Shown here in pieces: positions 45,959 to 57,300 of a DNA stretch of 64,000 nt. The notes beneath the pieces are model-generated. The model saw only the letters and a program-made list of their open reading frames with translations, made no database searches and was not told the DNA's origin. Within the stretch, counting starts at the first letter, position 1. Every line of letters begins with the position of its first letter. Position numbers and translations under genes: made by a program. The stretch is from Gigaspora rosea (lineage: Eukaryota; Glomeromycota; Glomeromycetes; Diversisporales; Gigasporaceae): contig QKWP01001118.1 of the NCBI GenBank assembly GCA_003550325.1, positions 41,594 through 105,593 of the forward strand, given 5' to 3'.

Positions 45959-48342
45959 ATGCCAAATTGCAATAACCTATTTGTAAAGAAACCAGGAAAA
46001 ATCGAGAGTTTATCAGATATTACTCAAATAACAAACAATGACACCCATTTATATTTAGAAGTTAATAATTCGCAGGGTTTTTCACAAAATTTTCTAACCG
46101 AGATTGTTAATGAAATGTGTAATCTATATAATGAAGAAAAATTGAAAGGCAAAAATTATTATTCAATTCTTAATACATTAGAACAATTTCTAATAAAGAG
46201 GAAGCAAAATCCAGTGAATGTTATCAAATTTTGTTTAAATAATCAAATCAACTCTATAGTTCAAATCATTCTTGCAAATTGTTATCATTATGGAAAATGG
46301 GTTGAAAAGGATGAATGTAAAGCATTTAATTATTATCAAAAATTAGCAGAGATGGATGATTCTTGCGGAATATTTTTTGTCGGGGTATGTTATGATAATG
46401 GAATTGGAGTGTAAAGGATGAATATAAGGCATTCATTTATTATCAAAAATCTGCAGAGATGGGTAACATTGATGGAACACATAATGTAGGATATTGCTAT
46501 CAATACGGAATTGGAGTTGAAAAGGATGAACATAAGGCATTTATTTATTATCAAAAATCTGCAGAGATGGGGGACGCTAGTGGAACATTTAATGTAGGAT
46601 GTTGTTATGATGGCGGAATTGGAATTGAAAAGGATGAACATAAGGCATTTATTTATTATCAAAAATCTGCAGAGATGGAGGACGCTGATGGAACATATAA
46701 TGTAGGACATTGTTATCGGATTGGAATTGGAGTTGAAAAGGATGAACGTAAGGCATTCATATATTATCAAAAATCTGCAAAATTGGGGGACGCTGACGGA
46801 ACATATAATGTTGGACATTGTTATTGCAATGGAATTGGAGTTGAAGAGGATGAATATACAGCATTCATCTATTACCAAAAATCTGCAGAGATGGGTCATG
46901 CTGAAGGAACAAACACTGTTGGATATTGCTATGAACAAGGAATTGGAGTTAAAAAGGATGAGCATAAGGCATTCGTATATTATCAAAAAGCCGCAGAAAT
47001 GGAGAATTCTTTCGGAATATTTAACGTTGGTGTTTGTTTCAGAGATGGAACTGGTGTTAAAAAGGACGAAAAGAAGGCGTTTAAATATTATAAAAAATCA
47101 GCAGAAATGGGGCATGTTGATGGAATGTATTGTATTGGTGAATTCTACCGTCAGGGTATTGTTGTTGAAAAGAATATTGATATTGCTTTTGAATGGTATT
47201 TAAAATCAGCTATTACTGAACAAAATACTAATATAAAAAAAAAAGAATTTTTTCATTGGATACCATATGATAAATTTGAAAATATTGACGAGATAGGCAA
47301 AGGAGCTTTCTCTACTGTTTTTAAAGCAACATATCTGAACCGTTATGGATCATATGAACAAGTAGCAATTAAGATTGTAAAGGGTTCAAATAAAAACAAA
47401 GAACCATTTTTAAAAGAGGTATTTTTTTAAACAATTAAATATTTATTTTTAATTTCGAACTAATTTGGCTTTTTTTTTTTTTTAGCTAAAAGCTTCCCAT
47501 AGTTTATCACAATATTTGGGAATCTCTAGAGACGAAAAAACAAAAGACTACATTTTAGTACTTAGTTACGCAAAATATGGATCATTAAGTAAAAATCTTA
47601 GTAATATCTTTAAATTTGAATGGAAAATTAAATTACAAATACTCCGCGGTATTGCGTTTAATCTTTATCTCATTCATTCAAGAGGTTATTTACATCGAGA
47701 TTTACATCCTGGAAATATCTCGCTAAAAGAAAATTATGAAGCATACATTACTGATCTAGGTTTATCAAAACCATTCGATGAAAAAGAACAAGAGGTACAT
47801 GTTCATGGAGTTTTACCTTATACCGCACCAGAACTCTTTAAAAAAATGGCATACACAAAAGCATCAGATATTTATTCGTTAGGAATTATCATGGTCGAGA
47901 TGACAACTGGACAAAGGTCTTTTAATTATTCTAAATTTGACACTAATCTAGCAATTAAGGTTTGTTATTTTGGATTACGACCGAAGTTTGCTCCTGGTAC
48001 TCCTGATTGCTATGTAAAGTTGGCCAATCAGTGCTTGAATTCTGATCCAAAACAGCGGCCTAATATTATGGAAATAGCTACAAACTAGTTGAATGGCTGA
48101 ATATTATCAAATACAAGAATAAAAATAGAAAAAGAATTATCAAAAATAAGGGTGAAAGTAGAATTAAAAAGCAATTTTTAGAAAGTGAAGAGATCAGGAA
48201 AAATTTACCCATAATTACAGAAAAATTAAACAATGTGTATACAAGCAAACCATATAATATATCAGAAATTGGAGCGAAATTATCACAAATATATGCTACT
48301 AAAACTGCTGCTGATATAGATGTTCCGGATATATTTCGCTAA
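45959..48342 (+). CDS. Sel1-repeat protein with C-terminal TKL-like kinase domain, two apparent frameshifts
   Basis: Two exons: 45959-47418 and 47486-48342 (intron GT...T16AG). N-terminal region of about 110 residues, then nine Sel1-like repeats of 36 residues (GIGVEKDEHKAFIYYQKSAE type) encoded by 108-bp near-tandem DNA. Then a protein kinase domain: IGKGAFSTV loop, VAIKIV lysine, YLHRDLHPGNI catalytic loop, DLG in place of DFG, and YTAPELF. It ends in a tail YTSKPYNIS...DVPDIFR. The HRD Asp and the DLG Asp are present, so catalysis is plausible. Sel1 repeats form a helical scaffold for protein binding, and such kinase-Sel1 proteins are greatly expanded in Rhizophagus. Single-base losses at about 46410 (GGAGTGTAAAGG for GGAGTTGAAAAGG) and about 48087 (ACAAACTAG) shift the frame. 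Both are next to A runs, so sequencing error or recent decay are both possible. Confidence 0.82.
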
Positions 48343-48883
48343 TCAATTATGTTGAAACGATAAATTTAATTATTATGTTTTATTAAGTAATTAAGCCATG
48401 AATCTTATTGGAGCTCCGGACCTCATTTTTATAGTAATATAAATAAATAGTTAAAACATTTTTTATAGCACACCTCTTCATAACGAACTCTAGATATATC
48501 AATCTTAAAAGAGTTATAGTTTTAAGAAAATATGATAATTTTACGTAGCGAACTTTTTTTACATCCAGAGACAGCTTGCTGAATATTTTTAAGTTTCAAA
48601 AAACAGAATGAAAAACGCATAAAAACAGTAAAACTGTTTAGCATTACTTGTCTTAAAATGCAGAAATAAAAGGAAAGTTTTTATTTGGTTTTACTATAAT
48701 TAACGATTTTTTAATATAATTGGTTCATAATTACTATTATGCAATTGTTTTTTTTTTTTTTTACATAAGAGTTGGCAATTTTTCGAACTGATAAGCTCTC
48801 TGAATTTATTTTTTTTTAATTATATGACAGCGAAGATGCGTTGAAATAATTAAATTTTAGTATTTTATCTGAGATATAATACT
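48343..48883. other. No gene recognised
   Basis: AT-rich 3' side of the Sel1-kinase gene. Confidence 0.45.
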
Positions 48884-49098
48884 TACCGTAAAACTCGGAA
48901 AATAATCACCTCAGGTAAATAAACACTTCTATAATAAAATTTAAGTTCCATAAATAAGCACCCGTCAAATAAAAAAAAATCAATTCATTTCCCAATTAAT
49001 CAACAATAAATCAACATTTATCGTTTTTCAAATAACTCATGAACAAGCGCCGCCCTCATTAATTAAAAAAAATGGTGCTTATTTTCCGAGTTTTGGTA
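48884..49098. mobile_element. MITE, TACCGTAAAACTCGG ends
   Basis: About 215 bp with inverted ends TACCGTAAAACTCGGAAAAT and the complement of ATTTTCCGAGTTTTGGTA, followed inward by AATCACC / GGTGCTT. Relative of the 4502 MITE by its outer TACCGTAAA. Outer TA may be the target site. Confidence 0.8.
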
Positions 49099-49679
49099 TT
49101 TTTATTAAACACTTGATCCTAAATTTCATATAGATACCAATTTATTGAATCTATTATGCTGAAATCACAACTGATACGTTCGAAACAACTTTTGGCTATT
49201 TTTTTTTCTCAGTGTTTCAAAATCTATGAATACAGCAAACAAAAATTTTAATAAATAAATTTTTAATTAAGCTTAATAATTAATGAAACAAAGTAAATTG
49301 TTTGTGATTTGAATGATAGTTATTTAAAATAAATTTTTCTAAATAAACATGGGGTGTTTGTACACGAGTAATACAGTAATAACAGTCAATTTGCATATCT
49401 GTGTAAAATGCCAATCGAACCAATTTTTACAACGAAAAAATAAACCCTTGCTTATGGTTAGTGTAATGGCGGGTTTGGATTTGAGCAAGGTTAGTTTATA
49501 CCAAAATTTCTCAAGAATTATTTTTTGTTAGAAGCAAAAGGTGGTTTCATAATCAAAATTTTGTGATATCAGCTGGTTTTTACATTACCCGTTTACAAAT
49601 AGAAATTCTCATTTAAAATCCATCATCATGCAAAATTTTATTTACTTTTGACTTGAAATCTAAACTCCTAAATAATTTA
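49099..49679. other. No gene recognised
   Basis: AT-rich. A 60-codon frame (49349-49531, with CVKCQ) has no support. Confidence 0.4.
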
Positions 49680-49681
49680 CG

Positions 49682-49890
49682 TCATATCGGCTTATACTGA
49701 TTTTGGATAAAGTTACACAAAACTTTTGTTCTGAAAAAAGTAATAAATGAAGCACTTATACAACTAATAAAAGAACTTTTTTAGCACCTAGACAAGTTAA
49801 AAAAAAAAACATTTAATAAAACAGTTATGCTAAGCTGTAGAAAAAAGTGTTTTTACCGTTTGTTGACATTTTCGGGTGTTTTAGTAAAAA
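49682..49890. repeat. Dispersed repeat family copy 3
   Basis: CATATCGGCTTATACTGATT onward, matching 20212-20440 and 7023-7260 (GCACCTAGACAAGTTAAAAA; ATGCTAAGCTGTAGAAAAAA; TTTCGGGTGTTTTAG). Confidence 0.75.
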
Positions 49891-49966
49891 ATTATTTAAT
49901 TAACGATGTAAATATTTAACAGTGAAAAAAAAATCTTTGTATTGACTACTGTTAGAGAAAAGACTG

Positions 49967-50095
49967 TGATCTTGCAAGTCCTGTGAACACACGAGACGTG
50001 AACTCGGTTCATGACACAAAAAAATTTTTTACCCAGTCCAGGTCCATGGTAGGGAGCGTCAAGTTTCCAAAAGAAGAAATCGCCTATCAATCCAA
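49967..50095. repeat. Dispersed repeat (pair with 26307-26440)
   Basis: See 26307-26440. Located shortly after repeat copy 3 and before the SKI2-bearing element. Confidence 0.7.
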
Positions 50096-51566
50096 AAAGC
50101 AAAAAAAAGGTTTATATTCAGGTAACGGATAATAGAAAGAATAGTTCATGGTGTCTTATTATGTGCAGCAGGGATTTTTTCAAAAAAAAAACTTTTTTTT
50201 TTGATATATTCATATATTTTTTACATTGATGGTTTATTATTGTAAATGGAAATAAACACCCTCCTATTTGTATATTTAATAAGGGAAAATGATTGAAGCT
50301 AAACGAATTAGTAATACCTAGGGGTTAGTAAAATTACGGGGGGCCAACTCAAATGTTACACAAGTTTAATTGTAATACAAAAATTGTCATTTTATATGAA
50401 AATCATATAAATTCATATATATCGTGTTCGACTAGTCAAAATTATTAATTTTTTAAAAATAATGTGTCTATTGGAATATCTTTTTTTTTGAAACTCGAAA
50501 TAGACAAAGGTAAGTAATTAATTATAAAGAAATTTTATAGCTGTTTTTTTATCGTTAAAGAAACTGAATCATAAGTTAAAAGATTAGGTCAACAATATCC
50601 TCATGTCCACAATCTCCCTACCCAACTTGTTATACTTTAGATACATTTGGTGTTCCAGTGCTATATTCACACATGAAAATTTTATTAGTGCGAAAAATGG
50701 CTTCGATTTGTGCTGGAATGCAAAGCAGGATGATGTATGTGTTTTTATATTAGTACATATAATTATATGCCCTACGTTTATTTATTTTTGTATTTTTTTC
50801 TTAGTTTCATATTTTTTATCTACCGGTAATTATTATTATAATTTCTTTATTTACTTTTATACTACAGCTTGCTCACGTACTCAGATGAATGATTGAAGTG
50901 CTAATGGTGTTTTCTGGTACCAGTATTGGTTACTTTCGTGGGAACATACTTCTATTATTGATATGGTTGAACTTAAACCTACCATTTTTTTCTGTTCCAC
51001 GTTTACTTATGTAAGTATTCGCTAAACTTCAACAAAACACTGTGAATGCTCCTGGAATTAAAGACCACCAGCCCATCTATTTAACCACCTAGCCCAGTTC
51101 AACCTAACTCATTCACTAGTATATGTAGAAACATTCACTATTTTAAAAATATTTTCTAATTTAGCTAATTTAGGGACACTCCAACACCCGCTAGTTTAGT
51201 TACCCGCTAGTTTAGAAACACCCGTTAATTTTGATACCAACATCCACAAGGGAACAAGGCTCTAAGCCAGAGAAGAATTGAGATAATTAACAATAGTGTA
51301 TTAACATTTTGGCTTGACTTTGAAGTTTTTTATGCAGGCTTTATAACACTTAACGTATAATATTTATTTTTAGTATTATAGAAATATCGTTGCTGTTATC
51401 CTAAAATCTTTATCCAAAAAAAGTGATCGATCATATTGGGTTCTTATGCTCTTGGGTGACCACTGGTGACCATATGATAGATTCTGAAAAAGGTAATCCA
51501 CTTGGATAATTTGATTATATATAATTCTCTCTTTTTTTTATTTCATATATATCTAAAATTGATTAA

Positions 51567-52690
51567 TTGATAGCTCCGTTACCGGTTACCCAAATTTTTA
51601 TTTCTGATCAAAGTACTTGCTTCAATGAAATCAAATGCCTTCATTACACAGATATTGCTATCATTACAAAGTCCGTAATTAAAGTAGGAGTTATAATTTT
51701 TTATTTTTTGCATTTTTTCAAAAACTCTGGCTTTATCTATGCCTCAACTTTTTAAATAATCACTAGTTAAATTCTGATGCTGCAATGGTACGAGATCAAC
51801 AGGAAGTATCTAGAATAATTCAAGAATTGTTACGTTATGCAATAGAAACCCAAACAGGTATTATATCTCATCTCATACTGCCAGCAATATAAAGCTATAA
51901 TTGCTAGGAATGTAAATCGACTAATCAATACTTTTCTAGCTAGAATTATAGAAAATAATTGGACCAAAATAAGAGGTTTTGATTTTCAAAAAAACTAAAA
52001 GAGAAAACCGAACTCATGAATAGATTGATTAATTTCCAATGCAATATTTGTCCTGATTTGGCTAAATATGTAAATTTAACAATTATAATTTAAAGTTGTT
52101 ATTATTGACATGTTATTAATAAGATGTTATAATGCTTATTAATAGTATAGATATGTTCATGCTGAACATCTCCTCGAAACTAAACATGAACGTTTAAGAC
52201 AATTTATGTCAGACCAAAATCTCGCATTATTGCGATAACAATAGAAGGATTAAAGTACTAGAGAAATTAAAGTATATTAATCAAGAAGGCACTGTGGAGT
52301 TAAAAGGATGCATCGCATGCGAAGTGAATTCTTATAAACTTGCAAATAACTTTTTATTTTAATAATTTTACATATTAAATCAGATTTTATAATTATAGAT
52401 TAATTCAGCTGATGAACTAGTCCTAACTAAGCTTATTTTTGAAAATACTTTTGCTGATTACGGCCATTCAGAAATTTTTGTATTGTTATCTTGTTTTATA
52501 TTTCAGGAAAGAATTGTCAAGGAACCAAAACTTATTCCTAAACTAGAACAGGTAGGCAACTGATTCCTCTTGTTCATCTTTGTTCCAATAGTTGTTAATC
52601 TATGCTTAAATTTTCTTAGGGTAAACAAAAAATTTGTGACTTCACAAACAAAGTGTTTGAAGTTCAAAATCAATATAAACTAAATAAAAA
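51567..52690 (+). pseudogene. SKI2-type DExH RNA helicase fragment (C-terminal region), intron-containing
   Basis: Six exon pieces with canonical splice sites: up to 51683 (TDIAIITKSVIK), 51767-51857 (LNSDAAMVRDQQEVSRIIQE), 51940-52069 (NNWTKIRGFDFQK... NFQCNICPDLAKY), 52151-52323 (VHAEHLLETKHERLRQFMSD, QNLALL; RRIKVLEKLKYINQEGTVEL, KGCIACE), 52399-52551 (INSADELVLTKLIFENTFAD ... LSCFIFQE) and 52620-52690 (GKQKICDFTNKVFEVQNQY). The run CPDL...MSDQNLALL...RIKVL...GTVELKG..ACE-INSADELVLTxLIFEN is characteristic of the region between the helicase core and the C-terminal domain of SKI2, the helicase of the Ski complex that feeds the cytoplasmic RNA exosome. The ATPase motifs and the C-terminal end are absent. 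One frameshift lies in an A run near 52000 and another near 52230. Retained introns show DNA-level capture, not reverse transcription. Confidence 0.8.
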
Positions 52691-53008
52691 GCAAGCGATT
52701 TAAAGATTGAGAATGAGAAATTGGCCCCTTTTTTCTCTTTTTCTCATTTTTGTCCAGTAATTTTTTTTAATTTTGAAAAATTTGAAAAAGAGAGTAAAAA
52801 CAAATGAAATTAATGAGAATTTTGAGTAGGATGCGGCTTAACTTTATTAATGCTTACTGTTTCTTTTGTTCTATGACATGGTTTTTTTCCCTTTTGGCTG
52901 CTCTGGCTTGGGCTTTGTTGATAATAGAGCAAGAGCTTAAAAAATTAGCCATTATCAACCAAATAAAAAGCAAAGCGATTTAAATATTGAGAATAATAAA
53001 TTAAGCGC
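52680..53008. repeat. Direct repeat pair AAATAAAAAGCAAGCGATTT
   Basis: 52681-52725 and 52960-53005 share TAAATAAAAAGCAA(A)GCGATTTAAA(G/T)ATTGAGAAT, marking a partial duplication at the 3' border of the captured fragment. Confidence 0.75.
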
Positions 53009-53440
53009 ATTAACTTAATTTATTTGCTAGTGCCTTTTCCTTTTTGATAAAAAAAAAGGAATTTGCTTTAATTTTTTGTCTTAGAATTTGAACCACCATT
53101 TTTGTCAACATTTACATGGATAAAACTTTTTCACATAACCTCTAGTAAAATGAACACATATAGGTTAATAAATTCAGAATTTGACAGCTTTCATTATTTA
53201 AAAGTGATATTTAGTTTTTGCGAACACCAATGTGTGCTCAATTCCTATACAAACCTACCAGGTAGCAGAAATAGAAGGTGACAACAGCCTGTCTTGGATC
53301 AGTAGTCAATTAATACAACCAAGGTTCTTTGGTATAGTATCGTGAATATTTTTATTATATATTTATATGGATTATTACACAAATAATTGTGCAACATTTT
53401 ATTAGCTATATGTTTATATTAAGTTGGCCCCGTAATTTTA
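53009..53440. other. Right part of the Pack-type element, no gene
   Basis: AT-rich. A short readable stretch near 53270-53320 (VAEIEGDNSLSWISSQLIQP) may be another captured exon, unidentified. Confidence 0.35.
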
Positions 53441-53484
53441 CTAACCCCTAGATAATACAAATTAATAAAAAATTTTCAATCAAT

Positions 53485-53565
53485 TATTTGTTATCCAACT
53501 AATTAATTAATTTATTCAATTAATCAATTGGTAATTGACTAATCAATTAATTGATTAGTTGAATA
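53485..53565. repeat. TTGATTAATC-type palindromic repeats, 5' side of LINE
   Basis: Overlapping CAATTAATTGATTAGTTG words. The same low-complexity type lies at 60930-61075, on the other side of the LINE. Confidence 0.7.
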
Positions 53566-53606
53566 AATAATAAATGAAACTTGATAAAATACACATAAAG
53601 TAGTTC

Positions 53607-54348
53607 ATGCCCAAAAGTTTATTAATGAACTTAATATTAAGAGAAGCAGTGGCTAAAGCTACTCTCTACCATATTCATACCTGCAATGCAAATGAACATG
53701 CATGTGAAATTCTTAATATCAATATATTAACCCAGAATTTGCCAACCAACACACCTATCAAAATATTTATCAACACTACTATAAGGAATCTCTCAACCTA
53801 TATCCAGCACCTACACCATCCTCTAGTTCCCCCAAACAATTTAAATCTATTATTCACCCTACTTTGAACTATGCAATCTTTGAAAAAAATGGAACTTGTA
53901 CTTGTCCTGCTACCTTTTCTAAACCATTTCCAGCTCAAACTTTCTCAGATCTTGCAAATGAAGCTGATAACTTCTATAAGCTCAATAATATGCTGAATCA
54001 AATATCAAATGAAATACATTCTACTTTTATTCATACTTTAATGAATATCTTAAAGCTAATATATATAACCTTTCTTATAATGAATCTATACACAAACTCC
54101 TTAAACAAACTACAGATCCCTCATTTATTGGTAGGATTATTTCCTATTTTGAAATTCTTAAAAACTCTAGACAAACCTTTGCCCAAATTCGTACTCAATT
54201 TACCAAAAACCAATTACAACAGGCAGAGCAACTTATTATTAATCATTACAATATCATTAAACCAAACTTTACAAATGCTCTTTTCTATAACCCATTATCA
54301 AATATAAAAGATTCTACTTCAAAAGAATCCCATCAATCTTTTCACTAA
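53607..54348 (+). pseudogene. LINE ORF1-like, frameshifted
   Basis: Three frames must be joined. The first reads HTCNANEHACEILN. After a shift near 53760 the second reads YYKESLNLYPAPTPSSSSPK then HPTLNYAIFEKNGTCTCP and LANEADNFYKLNN. After another near 54040 the third reads YLKANIYNLSYNESIHKLL then TTDPSFIGRIISYFEILK, IRTQFTKNQLQQAEQLIINH and SKESHQSFH before a stop at about 54348. No zinc knuckle or RRM is recognised. In position it is the ORF1 (nucleic-acid-binding) product of the LINE that continues at 54396. Confidence 0.65.
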
Positions 54349-54395
54349 AGTCTTTTGTAGAGAACATAGAAGCAGCTGCCGCCTCTGAAATTAAA

Positions 54396-57300
54396 ATGTC
54401 CTCAACTTTATGTGGGCCATATTCAGAAGAGAATGATGTAACTAGGTGGGCAGGAAAGCCTATTTATGCAGAGGACCAAGATTACGACAACCAGACCCAA
54501 CGTACAGGGCAGGCTATAGTACCCTGCACAGCTGTGAGAACCGAGCTTAAAACGGTGAGCATTTCTACAGAAGACAATCATAATACTTTAGATATCATAT
54601 CTTCATCTCATTCTGAAGTACAACATACCTCTTTACCATCAACTAATACCAACCCTAACAACTACCTAATATCAGAAACTTATGATGAATCGCTACTCAT
54701 AAAAGATTTTAGTGATGAAGAAATTGAAATTCCTATAAACTCCTTAAATGACAGAAACTATAATTATTCTGATCTTAACTCTTCTAAAATATACAACCCA
54801 ACAACATGTTACAATAAATTTCTTTACTATTATAGACTACAAACTCTACCTTCTCTACAAACTGTAGACACTTTCTTGCAATATATACTAGAACATTACT
54901 CCATGTTTTATTCAGACCAATATATTAAAATTTCAGTCAAACCACATCCTCAAATTGATTATTTCTTCACAGAAGCACATATTTACCTTCCATATGAAAA
55001 CTTACTACCAGGCCACTTTATACTCTTACCTTTAGGGGAGCTACCAACCTTCTGTAATATAGAGCTTAAATCATCCAACAACAATTTTCAAATACCACTA
55101 CCCAACCTACAACTATATACAACACCTAATCTTAATACCAATTCTTTCTCAAATATTAATTTATCTTATCTTTCTGAGGAACCTTGTTACAATAAATTCC
55201 TTAAAAAATATAATCTTCCACTCTTACCACTTTTACAAACACTCAAATCCTTTATACAACATTTACTCAAAAATTCATTTTCATTATTATTTAAAATCTC
55301 TATTAATATTACAACTCTTGAAGCACATGTATTTCTTAATACCCAAGATAAAATTCTTCCTAACCATATTATACTCTCACCTAATCAATATTCTATATAC
55401 TACCAGTCACTAATCAAATCATCCACATCACCCAATACAAATCACTTTTCCTCTAATTACAACAATCCATTAAGATCTCTTGACCTTTCTATTTGTACAC
55501 ACAATGTTCAAGGCTTTAATAATATTACTAAGAAACAAGTCTGGGAAAATTACTGTCTATCTCACAATTTAAATATTATTAGTATAACTGAAACTAAACT
55601 CTCTAGCGTACCTTCTACATTTAAACCCCAAAAAACCCAATTTTATAGTTATTTTTGGTCCTGCACTGACAGTTCCAGAGCAGGTACTGCTATTATAATT
55701 CATAACCACCTTACTCCCATATTCATAATATTATTACCTATTCTGGCTATGCAATAGCTATTGACCTATTCTTCAAACATGACTTCAAGTTTAGTATAAT
55801 TTCAATTTATTTACCTTCTAATAACTCACAGGAGAGACTTCAAATTCAAGATACTATTATCCAATGGATTCAACAAGCAACTTCATCAAATATTCAGCCA
55901 ATTGTCTTAGGAGACTTTAACGCCTCTGCTGACTCTACATTAACTAGTAACTCCAAATTTAAACTACCTCAATTTTTTTCTTACAATAACATGTCTAGTT
56001 TGGCCTTCCACACCAATTTATCTCAACCTACCTGGCATAGCTCTAGATATCAAAGTGAAATAGACTTCATTTGGACCTATGATCCCCTTCTTCCTTACCT
56101 ACTATCTTTCAAAATTGACAACTCAGACTTCTCAACCTCTAGTGACTATAAGATTTTTATATCTCATTGGTCTTTTTCTTATGCATTTACCGGACACACT
56201 AGACACAAATGTAAAACATGTAGAAGAATTTTCAACTACAAACTAATGACAAATGAATCTTGGCAAGCTTTTGCAGACCAAGTTTCATCTAATCTTATAT
56301 CCCATAATACTCCTTTTAGTACTTCTACCTCTGAATCACTTGAAACTACTTGGCATAAACTACAAACTAGTATTATTAATGCAGTACTTTTACATATTCC
56401 AAATAAAAAATTTGCTGTATGCAACTTTCATCATTCCTTTTCATCCAAAGCTACTCTTCTACACTATAACCTTAAAAAACTTAATAGTATTGTTAAACAA
56501 ATCAAATACTCTCTTAATTCTAGTACACCTATTCCTCTTCACCATAACTCTACTATTACCTATTTAAATTCAACACATCAACTCCAACTTTCACTTATTT
56601 CTTCACAACCCAATCAAATACCTAAATGGATTACGGGGGCTAAAGAAGCATGGAAGAGTCTATATCATGCTCGTAATCTAGAAAATATCAAATATACTCG
56701 TCAACAAATATTTGAATCCATTAATACTAGATGCTCTAAACTGGTCACTCAACCCAGATCTATGATTAATAGTATTCTTAATTGGCACAAAGATCCTGTT
56801 AGAATTAATAATATTAAAAATAACAATAGCATCATAACTAAACCCTCTAGTATTAAAACACACATTCAGGATCATTTTGATCAATGGACTGCACCTAGAC
56901 AAATTAATGAACATTTATTTAATACACATTGGGCAAATGAATATCTTCCAAAACAACATATTAATTCAAACTGGTATTTAGATGCTCTTCACCCATTTTC
57001 TATTGAAGAGATTCTTAACACTTTATCCCAACTTCCTAACAAAAAGGCATGTGGCCCCTTAGGAATTAGCTATGAAATGATTAACACTTTGGCAATAACT
57101 GCTTACTTGCTATTACATCTTTATTTAACCGATGTCTAATATCCCAAACTATTCCTAAACAATGGAAAGAGGGTCGTATCTTTCCTATTTCCAAGAAACC
57201 AATTTTTGATGGCAATCTAACTAACACTCGACCTATTAGTTTAGTAGAACATATTAGAAAAGTCTATACCAAACTTTTTACTAATCGGCTTAACAAAATA

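Larger units (their letters stand above)
50318..53451. mobile_element. 3.1-kb TIR element carrying a host gene fragment (Pack-type)
   Basis: Inverted ends CTAGGGGTTAGTAAAATTAC then GGGGGGCCAACT (left) and the complement of AGTTGGCCCCGTAATTTTAC TAACCCCTAG (right), about 30 bp, diverging inward. Flanks AGTAATAC and GATAATAC agree at 6 of 8. No transposase is recognised inside. It contains an intron-bearing SKI2 helicase fragment (51567-52690), unknown sequence at 50600-51500 and two direct repeats at 52680 and 52960. Two independent TIR ends pairing by chance over 30 bp is unlikely. Confidence 0.75.

Noticed and set aside
46390-46986. 198-codon minus frame opposite the Sel1 repeats
   Set aside because: Periodic shadow of the 108-bp repeat; the plus strand encodes clear Sel1 repeats.
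46721-47203. 160-codon plus frame in another register over the Sel1 repeats
   Set aside because: Shadow frame caused by the same repeat period.
50603-50896. 97-codon plus frame in the Pack-type element
   Set aside because: No match to SKI2 or any domain I recognise; ends in low-complexity Tyr/Phe text.
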